A DNA stretch of 64,000 bases from DATAFF01 sp963744915 (GTDB lineage: Bacteria > Pseudomonadota > Alphaproteobacteria > Rhizobiales > Aestuariivirgaceae): NCBI GenBank assembly GCA_963744915.1, contig CAVUUY010000015.1, positions 133,414-197,413 on the forward strand, written 5' to 3'. Under the pieces are notes generated by a model. The model made no database searches, had not been told where the DNA came from, and saw only the letters and a program-made list of their open reading frames with translations. Each line of letters starts with the position of its first letter. Positions within the stretch are counted from its first letter, which is position 1. Below, one piece after another: positions 33,083 through 40,699 of the stretch. The position numbers and the translations under genes were made by a program.

Positions 33083-33364
33083 TCAAATCCGCTCGCCGGG
33101 GGCGCGGGCGACGATGGCCAGCGCATGCACCGGCCCGGCAAGCTCGTCGGCGAGCACGGCGTTGATCATGCGGTGGCGCTCGATGCGGCTTTTTCCGGCG
33201 AAGGCCGGCGACACGGCATGGAGCCTGAAATGGGTCTCGCCGGCCGGCCGCGCCCCGGCATGGCCGGCATGCAGATGCGACTGATCCTCGAGCGACAATT
33301 CCGCATCGGGGAATGCCCGTGCGAGTTTCGACAGAATGCCTTGACCGACTGTTCCGAGCGCCAC
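33083..33364 (-). CDS. bolA: BolA family protein
   Basis: The 93-residue protein matches BolA: …LEDQSHLHAGHAGA and ETHFRLHAVSPAFAGKSRIERHRMINAVL. BolA proteins work with monothiol glutaredoxins in iron-sulfur handling and also affect cell shape. A GTG at 33364 preceded by AGGG is chosen; a TTG six codons earlier is the alternative. It converges tightly on the CorC-type gene (16-base gap) and is divergent from the J-domain gene. Confidence 0.92.
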   Translation of the reverse strand: MALGTVGQGILSKLARAFPDAELSLEDQSHLHAGHAGARPAGETHFRLHAVSPAFAGKSRIERHRMINAVLADELAGPVHALAIVARAPGERI

Positions 33365-33456
33365 GTTGCTGCCCTGCTCCAATTCACATTTTCTTTGTCA
33401 CCTTCGCCCATCCTCGGCTTGCGGCATCGGCCGCCCGCCACCATAATCCCGGGACG

Positions 33457-34071
33457 ATGAAGCTGACGTCTACATATTTCGACAGCATCCGCGTCAAGCC
33501 GCGCCAAGAGGCTGCTGCCGACCAGAGTGCCAGCCCTTGCCAGTGGCCGGGCTGCTCCCGCCATGGCGGCTATCGGGCCCCGAAAGGCCGCCGGGCCGAG
33601 GGGGAATACCACGATTTCTGCCTCGACCACGTCAAGGAATATAACAAGACTTACAACTACTTCGCCGGCATGGACGACGAGGCGGTGCGGGTGTTCCAGA
33701 AGGCCGATGCCACCGGTCACCGACCCACCTGGAAGCTCGGCCAGAACTCCTGGGCGGAATTGAATGGCGGCCGTTTTCGCCGCGGTGCCGCCGCCCCGAA
33801 ACCGGGCCGCGATCCCTACGAGCTGTTCGGCGAATCGGCCGCGAGGCCCGAGTCGGCCCCGGTGCCGCGGGCGCTTCGCAACGGCCAGAAGAAAGCGCTC
33901 GAGAGCCTCGGCCTCGACGAGCATGCGACGCCCGAGCAGGTCAAGGCGCAGTACAAGATGCTGGTCAAGCGCTTCCACCCCGATGCCAATGGCGGCAGCC
34001 GGGCGATGGAGGACCGTTTTCGCGAGATCATCCAGGCCTATGACCGTCTCAGGAGCTCGGGTTTCTGCTAA
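33457..34071 (+). CDS. J domain-containing protein
   Basis: The 204-residue protein has an N-terminal Cys/His-containing segment (SPCQWPGCSRHG … DFCLDHVKEYN) that may bind zinc. A linker follows, then a C-terminal J domain (about 140-200) with the essential RFHPDANGG motif (HPD). It should stimulate a DnaK-type chaperone. In related genomes this gene sits next to bolA and cobS, as here. The client is unknown. Confidence 0.9.
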   Translation: MKLTSTYFDSIRVKPRQEAAADQSASPCQWPGCSRHGGYRAPKGRRAEGEYHDFCLDHVKEYNKTYNYFAGMDDEAVRVFQKADATGHRPTWKLGQNSWAELNGGRFRRGAAAPKPGRDPYELFGESAARPESAPVPRALRNGQKKALESLGLDEHATPEQVKAQYKMLVKRFHPDANGGSRAMEDRFREIIQAYDRLRSSGFC

Positions 34072-34179
34072 GAGCGCGTCGTTCCCCGGCTTGCGACACT
34101 TGTCCTCACCGACTAAAAGCGTCCCTTCTGGCCCGGCATCGGCTTGAGATCAGGCCGCGGCAATGAAGAAAGTGCAGTC

Positions 34180-35184
34180 ATGACCGCATTGAACACTGGT
34201 GAGTTACCTGCCGAATCCGAAATCAGAGTGCCGGACATCAAGGTTTCTGTCCGGCAGCTGTTCGGAATCGACACCAATCTCGAGGTTCCGGCCTTCTCCC
34301 AGGTCGGCGAGCACGTGCCCGACCTCGACGAGGATTACCTGTTCAACCGCGAGACGACCCTGGCGATCCTGGCCGGCTTCGCCTACAACCGGCGGGTGAT
34401 GGTGACCGGCTATCACGGCACCGGCAAGTCGACCCATATCGAGCAGGTTGCGGCGCGCCTCAACTGGCCCTGCATCCGCGTCAATCTCGACAGCCATATC
34501 AGCCGCATCGACCTCGTCGGCAAGGACGCGATCGTGCTCAAAGACGGCAAGCAGATCACCGAGTTCCGGCAGGGCATCCTTCCCTGGTGCTATCAGCACA
34601 ATGTCGCGCTGGTGTTCGACGAGTACGACGCCGGCCGGCCCGACGTCATGTTCGTCATCCAGCGCGTGCTCGAAAGCTCCAGCCGCCTGACGCTCCTCGA
34701 TCAGAACCGGGTGCTCAGGCCACACCCCGCCTTCCGGCTGTTCGCCACCGCCAACACCGTCGGCCTTGGCGACACCACCGGCCTCTATCACGGCACCCAG
34801 CAGATCAACCAGGCCCAGATGGATCGCTGGTCGATCGTCGTGTCCCTCAACTACCTGCCGCATGCCCGCGAATGCGAGATCGTGCTGGCCAAGGTCAAGA
34901 GCTACGCCACCGACAAGGGCCGCAAGGCCATCGCCAACATGGTGCGGGTCGCCGACCTCACCCGCAACGCCTTCGTCAATGGCGACCTCTCGACCGTGAT
35001 GAGCCCGCGCACCGTCATCACCTGGGCCCAGAATGCCGAGATCTTCGGCGATCTCGCCTTTGGCTTCCGCATCACCTTCCTCAACAAGTGCGACGAGCTG
35101 GAGCGCGGCCTGGTGGCCGAGTTCTATCAGCGCTGTTTCGGCGAGGAGCTGCCGGAGTCCACCGCCAATGTCGCGCTCGCCTGA
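34180..35184 (+). CDS. cobS: cobaltochelatase subunit CobS
   Basis: CobS is the AAA+ ATPase of the aerobic cobaltochelatase CobNST, which inserts Co2+ into hydrogenobyrinic acid a,c-diamide. The 334 residues show Walker A GYHGTGKST, Walker B ALVFDEYDAG and the sensor region LFATANTVGLGD. The ATG at 34180 opens the family N-terminus. cobT follows after 17 bases. No cobN and no cobalamin riboswitch are visible in the window. Confidence 0.95.
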   Translation: MTALNTGELPAESEIRVPDIKVSVRQLFGIDTNLEVPAFSQVGEHVPDLDEDYLFNRETTLAILAGFAYNRRVMVTGYHGTGKSTHIEQVAARLNWPCIRVNLDSHISRIDLVGKDAIVLKDGKQITEFRQGILPWCYQHNVALVFDEYDAGRPDVMFVIQRVLESSSRLTLLDQNRVLRPHPAFRLFATANTVGLGDTTGLYHGTQQINQAQMDRWSIVVSLNYLPHARECEIVLAKVKSYATDKGRKAIANMVRVADLTRNAFVNGDLSTVMSPRTVITWAQNAEIFGDLAFGFRITFLNKCDELERGLVAEFYQRCFGEELPESTANVALA

Positions 35185-35201
35185 GCGATAGGAGGAAAGC
35201 G

Positions 35202-37088
35202 GTGGCAGCCGAGAAGGAGGGGCCGGCCGGTCCTTTCAAACGAGTCCTGGCGCTCACCATGAAAACGGTGGCGCTCGACCCCGAGCTGCAGGTGACCTTC
35301 GGATCCGAGCAGCCGGGCCTCTCCGGGCATCGCGCCCGCCTGCCGCAGCTGTCGCGCGATCTCAACCGGCCCGAAGTCGAGATCACCCGCGGCCTCGCCG
35401 ATTCCATGGCGCTGCGCCTCGCCAACCACCGCGACGACATCCATGCCAAATACCGCCCCGAGGGCAAGTCGGCCCGCGCCGTCTTCGAGGCGGTCGAGCA
35501 GGCGCGGGTCGAGGCGATCGGCGCCAATGCCATGCAGGGCATGCGCTCGAACCTCGCCGCGATGCTGAGCGACCGCTATCAGCGCCGCGCCACCCAGAAC
35601 ACCACCGACCGCAAGGATGCCCCGCTCGAGGAAGCCGTCGCGCTGATCGTCCGCGAGCGCCTGACCGGCGAACGGCCGCCGCGGAACGCTGCCACCCTGG
35701 TCGAGCTGTGGCGCCCATGGGTCGAGGAGAAAGCCGCCGGTCAGCTCGATTCACTGGTCGGGCGGATGAGCGACCAGACCGCCTTCTCGCGCCTGTCACG
35801 CGAGATCATCGCCGCTCTCGACATGGCCGAGGAGCTGGGCGAGGACCCCGACCAGCAAAGCGACGAGCAGGAAGATGGCGAGGAGACGGACAGCGGCCAG
35901 TCCGATGAGGTGCGCGAGGGCGAGCAGCAGGCGGAGGCCGCCGAAAGCCAGGAGACCCGCGACAGCGATGCCGAATCCGAGCAGGCGATGGACGACGCAG
36001 CCGAGATCGACAGCGACGATGTGCCGGAGGATCTCGACGCCAGGGACACCCCCGAGGGCGAGGAACCCTGGCGTCCGCAGCTGCCGTTCGGCTCGGGCAC
36101 CAATGCCGACTTCTACAAGGTCTACACCAACCAGTTCGACGAGGTGATCGCCGCCGAGGACCTATGCGACAGCGACGAGCTGGCGCGGCTTCGCAACTAT
36201 CTCGACAAACAGCTCGCCAATCTCCAGGGCGTCGTCGCCCGTCTCGCCAACCGCCTGCAGCGGCGGCTGATGGCGCAGCAGAACCGCTCCTGGGACTTCG
36301 ATCTCGACGAAGGGCTGCTCGATGCCGCCCGCCTCACCCGCGTGGTCGTCGACCCGCTCCATGCGCTGTCCTTCAAGGTCGAGCGCGATACCGAGTTCCG
36401 CGATACCGTGGTGAGCTTGCTGCTCGACAATTCTGGCTCGATGCGCGGCCGCCCCATCACCGTTGCCGCCACCTGCGCCGACATCCTGGCGCGCACCCTC
36501 GAGCGCTGCGGCGTCAAGGTCGAGATTCTCGGCTTCACCACCCGCGCCTGGAAGGGCGGCCAGTCGCGCGAGCGCTGGCTTGCCGAGGGCAAGCCGCCCG
36601 CCCCCGGCCGCCTCAACGACATTCGCCACATCATCTACAAATCTGCCGACATGCCGTGGCGCCGGGCCCGCCGCAATCTCGGCCTGATGATGCGCGAGGG
36701 GCTGCTCAAGGAGAACATCGACGGGGAGGCCTTGATCTGGGCCCACAACCGCCTGCTCGGGCGCTCCGAGCAGCGGCGCATCCTGATGGTGATCTCCGAT
36801 GGCGCCCCGGTCGATGATTCAACGCTCTCGGTCAACCACGGCAACTACCTCGAGCGCCACCTCCGGCAGGTCATCGGCGACATCGAGACGCGCTCGCCGG
36901 TCGAGCTGATCGCGATCGGCATCGGGCACGACGTCACCCGCTACTACCGGCGGGCCGTCACCATCGTCGATGCCGAGGAACTGGGCGGGGCGATGACCGA
37001 GAAGCTCGCCGAGCTCTTCGCGGAGGGCGCGTCGCGCACCCCCGCCATGCCCGCCCGCCAGCCGCACCGCCGCCGAGCCGCGCGATGA
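35202..37088 (+). CDS. cobT: cobaltochelatase subunit CobT
   Basis: CobT forms the ring complex with CobS that activates CobN. The 628 residues have an N-terminal conserved region, a central very acidic stretch (about 205-290, rich in Glu/Asp/Gln/Ser), and a C-terminal von Willebrand A domain with the MIDAS motif DNSGSMRG. The start is a GTG at 35202 with AGGAGG upstream. The same frame is open across the end of cobS, but that part is not CobT-like. It overlaps the next gene by ATGA. Confidence 0.94.
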   Translation: MAAEKEGPAGPFKRVLALTMKTVALDPELQVTFGSEQPGLSGHRARLPQLSRDLNRPEVEITRGLADSMALRLANHRDDIHAKYRPEGKSARAVFEAVEQARVEAIGANAMQGMRSNLAAMLSDRYQRRATQNTTDRKDAPLEEAVALIVRERLTGERPPRNAATLVELWRPWVEEKAAGQLDSLVGRMSDQTAFSRLSREIIAALDMAEELGEDPDQQSDEQEDGEETDSGQSDEVREGEQQAEAAESQETRDSDAESEQAMDDAAEIDSDDVPEDLDARDTPEGEEPWRPQLPFGSGTNADFYKVYTNQFDEVIAAEDLCDSDELARLRNYLDKQLANLQGVVARLANRLQRRLMAQQNRSWDFDLDEGLLDAARLTRVVVDPLHALSFKVERDTEFRDTVVSLLLDNSGSMRGRPITVAATCADILARTLERCGVKVEILGFTTRAWKGGQSRERWLAEGKPPAPGRLNDIRHIIYKSADMPWRRARRNLGLMMREGLLKENIDGEALIWAHNRLLGRSEQRRILMVISDGAPVDDSTLSVNHGNYLERHLRQVIGDIETRSPVELIAIGIGHDVTRYYRRAVTIVDAEELGGAMTEKLAELFAEGASRTPAMPARQPHRRRAAR

Positions 37089-38128
37089 GTCTGGCGAGCG
37101 GCGGGCGAGCCGGGGCCGCCGTGGCGCTGGCCGTTCTGCTCCTCGGCCTGGTGATTGGCAGGAGCATCGGGGCCGAGCCGGAGCAGGGCCCCGTCGCGGT
37201 GCAAGTCGAGCCATGGGACTTCAGCCATGACAAAGATGCACGCGTTGCTCGCGGTCTTTACTGGCGTGGCGGCATCAAGCTCAAGTCCAGCGACCCGCGC
37301 TTCGGCGGCTTCTCGGGTCTCGCTCTGTCCGCCGACGGCAACCGCCTGCTGGCGGTGAGCGACGAGGGCTGGTGGCTGACCGCCCGCCTCCTCTACGACC
37401 ATGACAATCTGGCGGGTCTGGCCGATCCTTCCATGGCGCCGCTCCTCGAGCGCTCCGGCAAGCGCGCCTCCAGCAAGCGCGGCCGCGATGCCGAGGCATT
37501 GACGCTGATGCGGCCCGGCATGCTCGATGGAAGGGTCGCGGTCGGCTTCGAACGGCGCCCGCGGGTCGAGCTTTTCGACCTCGGCAAGGACAAGTTCGCG
37601 GCGCGACCGGTGGTCGTGCCGTCCCCGCCCGCCATCCGCGCCGGGCCCGAGAATGCCGAGCTCGAAGGCCTGGCCTTCATCGCCGAGGGGCCGATGAAGA
37701 ATTCCTTCATTGCCATCTCCGAGCGGCAGTTCGACGACAAGGGCAACATCCGCGGCTGGGTGTTCGGCCGCAATCGCACGACCTTCGCGTTCACCATCGC
37801 CCGCCTCGATGATTTCGATGTCACCGATGTCGCGATCATGCCCGACGGCGACCTCCTGCTGCTGGAGCGCAGCTTCAACGGCCTGTTCCCCGGCCTGTCG
37901 CTCCGCCGCATTCCGCTCGCCGAGCTGAAGCCGGGGGCGGTGCTCAGGCCCGCGCCGATCTTCCAAGGCACGCTGCCGCGCTACGCCATCGACAATATGG
38001 AGGGCCTGGCCGTGCATGTGACGCGGTCCGGCGAAACCCGCATAACCATCATGTCGGACGACAACTATAATCGCGGCGTCCAGAATACGATTTTGCTGCA
38101 GTTTGCGGTGGGGGGCGGTGGGGAGTAG
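37085..38128 (+). CDS. esterase-like/phytase-like beta-propeller protein, secreted
   Basis: The 347-residue protein has an N-terminal hydrophobic export segment (about 9-29). An 'esterase-like activity of phytase' type propeller follows, with FGGFSGLALSADGNRLLAVSDEGWW and blades containing NAELEGLAF and YAIDNMEGLAV. The C-terminus SDDNYNRGVQNTILLQF is typical of the family. The substrate is unknown. ATGA overlap with cobT indicates cotranscription, without implying a cobalamin role. It ends at a tandem-repeat tract. Confidence 0.82.
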   Translation: MSLASGGRAGAAVALAVLLLGLVIGRSIGAEPEQGPVAVQVEPWDFSHDKDARVARGLYWRGGIKLKSSDPRFGGFSGLALSADGNRLLAVSDEGWWLTARLLYDHDNLAGLADPSMAPLLERSGKRASSKRGRDAEALTLMRPGMLDGRVAVGFERRPRVELFDLGKDKFAARPVVVPSPPAIRAGPENAELEGLAFIAEGPMKNSFIAISERQFDDKGNIRGWVFGRNRTTFAFTIARLDDFDVTDVAIMPDGDLLLLERSFNGLFPGLSLRRIPLAELKPGAVLRPAPIFQGTLPRYAIDNMEGLAVHVTRSGETRITIMSDDNYNRGVQNTILLQFAVGGGGE

Positions 38129-38280
38129 GCAAGTTGGCAAGTTGGCAAGTGGCAATAGGCAATAGGCAATAGGCAATAGGCAATAGGGTAAGGGTGAGTG
38201 GTGAGTAGTGAGTAGTGAGTAGTGAGTAGTGAACAGGAGCAGGGCAGTCTTTTGCCTATTGCCTATTGCCTACTTGCCAC
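38129..38280. repeat. compound tandem heptamer repeats with an inverted arm
   Basis: Three GCAAGTTG-like units (38129-38150) are followed by five perfect GGCAATA copies (38151-38185) and then about five GTGAGTA copies (38194-38235). The segment at about 38253-38280 is the inverse complement of the first two repeat types. The right arm supplies the last codons and the TAG stop of the acetyltransferase gene. It is a minisatellite-like, slippage-prone tract able to fold back on itself. Confidence 0.85.
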
Positions 38281-38904
38281 TTCCCCCTCCCACTTCTCCA
38301 AAAACGCCTCCACCCCGAGCTGCCGCATGTCGTCCACCGCATTGGCGAGCCGGTCGTGCGGCCAGTCCCACCAGCCTAGCGCCTGGATTCGCCGCTTGAT
38401 CGGCGCCGGGAAACGGTCGCGGAGCTTCACCGCCGGGACGCCGGCGACGATGGCGTAATCCTCGACCGGCCTGGTCACCACGGCGCCCGCCGCAATGACC
38501 GCCCCGTCGCCGATCGTCACTGCCGGCAGCACGATCGCGCCATGGCCGATCCACACGTCGTGGCCTATCGTCACCCCTTTGGCGATGCGCTCAGACCGGA
38601 ATGCGGCATCGAGCGGCTTATCCAGAAAATACTCGTTGGGGCGGTAGGTGATCTTGTGCTGGCAGATGCGGTCCATCGGATGGTTCAGCGCATTGATCTG
38701 GACGAACGCCGCCACCGCGCAGAACTTGCCAAGCCGGGCATAGACGATGCCGCTATCATGCTCGATATAGGAATAATCGCCGATCTTCGAATCGAGAACA
38801 GCGCAGCGCTCGCCGATCGCCGTGAAACGGCCAAGCGCGCTGTTGCGCAACCTCGCCGTCTGATGGACCCGCGGCTCGCCTGTCCGCGTCGGGATCGTGG
38901 TCAA
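38263..38904 (-). CDS. hexapeptide-repeat acyltransferase (DapH/CatB-like)
   Basis: The 213-residue left-handed beta-helix transferase includes NALNHPMDR, GVTIGHDVWIGHGAIVLPAV and a C-terminal FLEKWEGEV. It strongly resembles the hexapeptide transferase family found in phosphonate operons (TIGR03308 type), but no phosphonate genes are nearby and the acceptor is unknown. The start is inferred as a TTG overlapping the rpmB stop (TTGA), since the recognisable protein begins there and no ATG fits. The C-terminus reads into a heptamer repeat. Confidence 0.82.
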   Translation of the reverse strand: MTTIPTRTGEPRVHQTARLRNSALGRFTAIGERCAVLDSKIGDYSYIEHDSGIVYARLGKFCAVAAFVQINALNHPMDRICQHKITYRPNEYFLDKPLDAAFRSERIAKGVTIGHDVWIGHGAIVLPAVTIGDGAVIAAGAVVTRPVEDYAIVAGVPAVKLRDRFPAPIKRRIQALGWWDWPHDRLANAVDDMRQLGVEAFLEKWEGEVASRQ

Positions 38905-39188
38905 GCGGCTGGCGCGGCCTTCTCGATCTTCCGCTTGAGCTCGCGCGCCTTCTTCGACAGTTGCTCGCGGCGAGCCTTGCGCAGAAAGGCGTCGAGCCCG
39001 CCGCGATGCTCGACCGACTTCAGCGCATTGGCGCTGATCTTGAGCGAGACGGACTGGCCCAGCGCGTCGCTGATGAGATGAACCTGGCAAAGATTGGGCA
39101 GGAACCGCCGCTTGGACTTGTTGTTGGCGTGGCTGACGGCATTGCCGACAAGGACGCCCTTTCCCGTCAATTCGCAACGCCGTGCCAT
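38901..39188 (-). CDS. rpmB: 50S ribosomal protein L28
   Basis: This is a 95-residue L28: MARRCELTGKGVLVGNAVSH…, with the alphaproteobacterial C-terminal extension rich in Lys, Arg and Ala. Its stop codon overlaps the inferred TTG start of the acyltransferase gene, so the two may be cotranslated. It is divergent from the DUF3108 gene. Confidence 0.97.
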   Translation of the reverse strand: MARRCELTGKGVLVGNAVSHANNKSKRRFLPNLCQVHLISDALGQSVSLKISANALKSVEHRGGLDAFLRKARREQLSKKARELKRKIEKAAPAA

Positions 39189-39355
39189 TGAAACAACTCC
39201 GAAAACGCTTCGATCGAGGGCGCTCCTATAATGATGCGCCGCCCAACCGTCAAGTCTCGCGCAAGGGCGATGCCGTGGCGTGACGGCAAAGTTTGGCCTC
39301 ATATCCGGTCTAGTCGAGGGCGCGTTTTCGGTATCACCAGCAGCGGGGAAGTTCC

Positions 39356-40213
39356 ATGATCTGCGATGTGCCAAGCCCCAAACCGCGGCTGGCGATGGCG
39401 CTTTTCATGCTGGTGCTGCCTGTGCTCGCGCTGCTTGCCGCATGGGCAGACCCGGCGGCTGCCGCCGACCAGCTGCGGCTGCGCTATGATCTCTACATCT
39501 CCAACATGCGCGCGATCGAGATCAACCAGGAGATCGAACTGGCCCAGACCGGATACAGCTCGGCCATGTCGCTGCGCTCCAAAGGCATGGCGGGCATGTT
39601 CATGAAGGTCGAGACCGACATGAAGACGACCGGCAGCATCGTCGACGGGGTGCCGGTGCCGACCTCCTTCCGGATCGCCCAGAAGGACCGTCGCGCCAGC
39701 GTGAGCTTCGACCACGCGAACAAGCCCGAGGCCGTCCGCGACCCCGACCTGAACCCGCGCAAGGCCGAAGCCATCGACGCCGCCCTGGCCGAGCCCGCCG
39801 TCGACCCGCTCTCGGCCATCCTGCAGCAGGGTTTTGCCGGCGAGGACCAGGTCTGTTCCGGAAGCGAGCGGGTCTATAATGGCCGCGAGGTCACCGAATA
39901 TCGTTTCGAACGTCTCGACGACGGGCAGTTCGGCAAGAGCGATGCCAGCGTCTATCGTGGCCCGGTCATTCGCTGCCGGCTGGTGTACCGCATGATCGCC
40001 GGCTTTTCCGATCGGGCGATGGAGAAGAACCAAACCCAGCCGGTGGTCATCACCTTCTGGGTGGCGCCGGTCCAGACGGCCACCACCGGGAAGCCCCTGA
40101 TGCTGGTGGTGGCGGTCAACGGCAGGATCGACGAGCGCGCCTTCACCGGTGTCCTCAACGCTGCCACCATCTCCGGACGGCCGCTCAACCCGAACTCGCT
40201 CGCCAGCCGCTGA
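39356..40213 (+). CDS. DUF3108 domain-containing exported protein
   Basis: The 285-residue protein has a signal peptide (about 12-36, ending AAA) and a DUF3108 beta-rich domain (YDLYISNMRAIEINQEIEL … ILQQGF … VYNGREVTEYRFERL). Proteins of this family are periplasmic and of unknown role. The frequent place of DUF3108 next to rpmB in alphaproteobacteria is kept here. A 486-base gap follows. Confidence 0.88.
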   Translation: MICDVPSPKPRLAMALFMLVLPVLALLAAWADPAAAADQLRLRYDLYISNMRAIEINQEIELAQTGYSSAMSLRSKGMAGMFMKVETDMKTTGSIVDGVPVPTSFRIAQKDRRASVSFDHANKPEAVRDPDLNPRKAEAIDAALAEPAVDPLSAILQQGFAGEDQVCSGSERVYNGREVTEYRFERLDDGQFGKSDASVYRGPVIRCRLVYRMIAGFSDRAMEKNQTQPVVITFWVAPVQTATTGKPLMLVVAVNGRIDERAFTGVLNAATISGRPLNPNSLASR

Positions 40214-40699
40214 TCGACCGCCGTCCCGTTCCGGCACAGTCCGGTTAACAAACGCGTGCCCTGGCTGCTGCCGCAGCGGCGGAAGGCCGCCTTGCCGCTC
40301 CAGGGCTGGTGGAATATCGCTTTGAACCTCCCATATGTTCGGTGAACGAATGGGGAAAGGCGCCCCTCCAGCGATTCGGTCATGCTCCGTTCCCTTTTTC
40401 TTCAATAGGTTAACGCTCGCCCCAGCCTACGGACACCGCGATGACACAAACCGTTAAGCATTGCGCCCGATCGTTAACCAAAGACGCTGCGTCACCTCCG
40501 CGAGGGCGGCTGCCGGCCTGCCGCCGGGGTGGTCCGGGGGTGCGAAATTCCCGGCGAATCCGGCGTGAACAAACCCTGAATCACCCTGTGGATAGCGATT
40601 CGGTCGTCCTTCGTTCGGCAAAGATTCCGAATCTTGCCGAACTGTGTCGAAACGGCCCAGCTTCCATGACCGTTGCAGCCGGCGGCGCCTGACCGGTCC
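40214..40699. other. intergenic region upstream of the helicase gene
   Basis: This 486-base stretch holds several GTTAA words (near 40231, 40411, 40452 and 40472) and GC-rich inverted segments around 40268-40300. A small open frame at 40441-40692 has no recognisable sequence and no good ribosome-binding site, so I do not call it a gene. The GTTAACC at about 40472 resembles half a CtrA box, but no paired TTAA-N7-TTAA was found. Confidence 0.35.

Noticed and set aside
34072..34179. Cobalamin riboswitch before cobS
   Set aside because: No cobalamin-box-like sequence or suitable structure was seen in the 108-base gap.
34587..37088. Extending CobT upstream to give an 833-residue protein
   Set aside because: The extra residues are read out of frame through cobS and are low-complexity. 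A GTG with AGGAGG at 35202 gives the normal CobT length.
40441..40692. Possible 83-residue gene
   Set aside because: No domain, no convincing ribosome-binding site, and composition like non-coding sequence.
40214..40699. CtrA-regulated promoter based on several GTTAAC words
   Set aside because: No TTAA-N7-TTAA pair is present; single words are too common to call.
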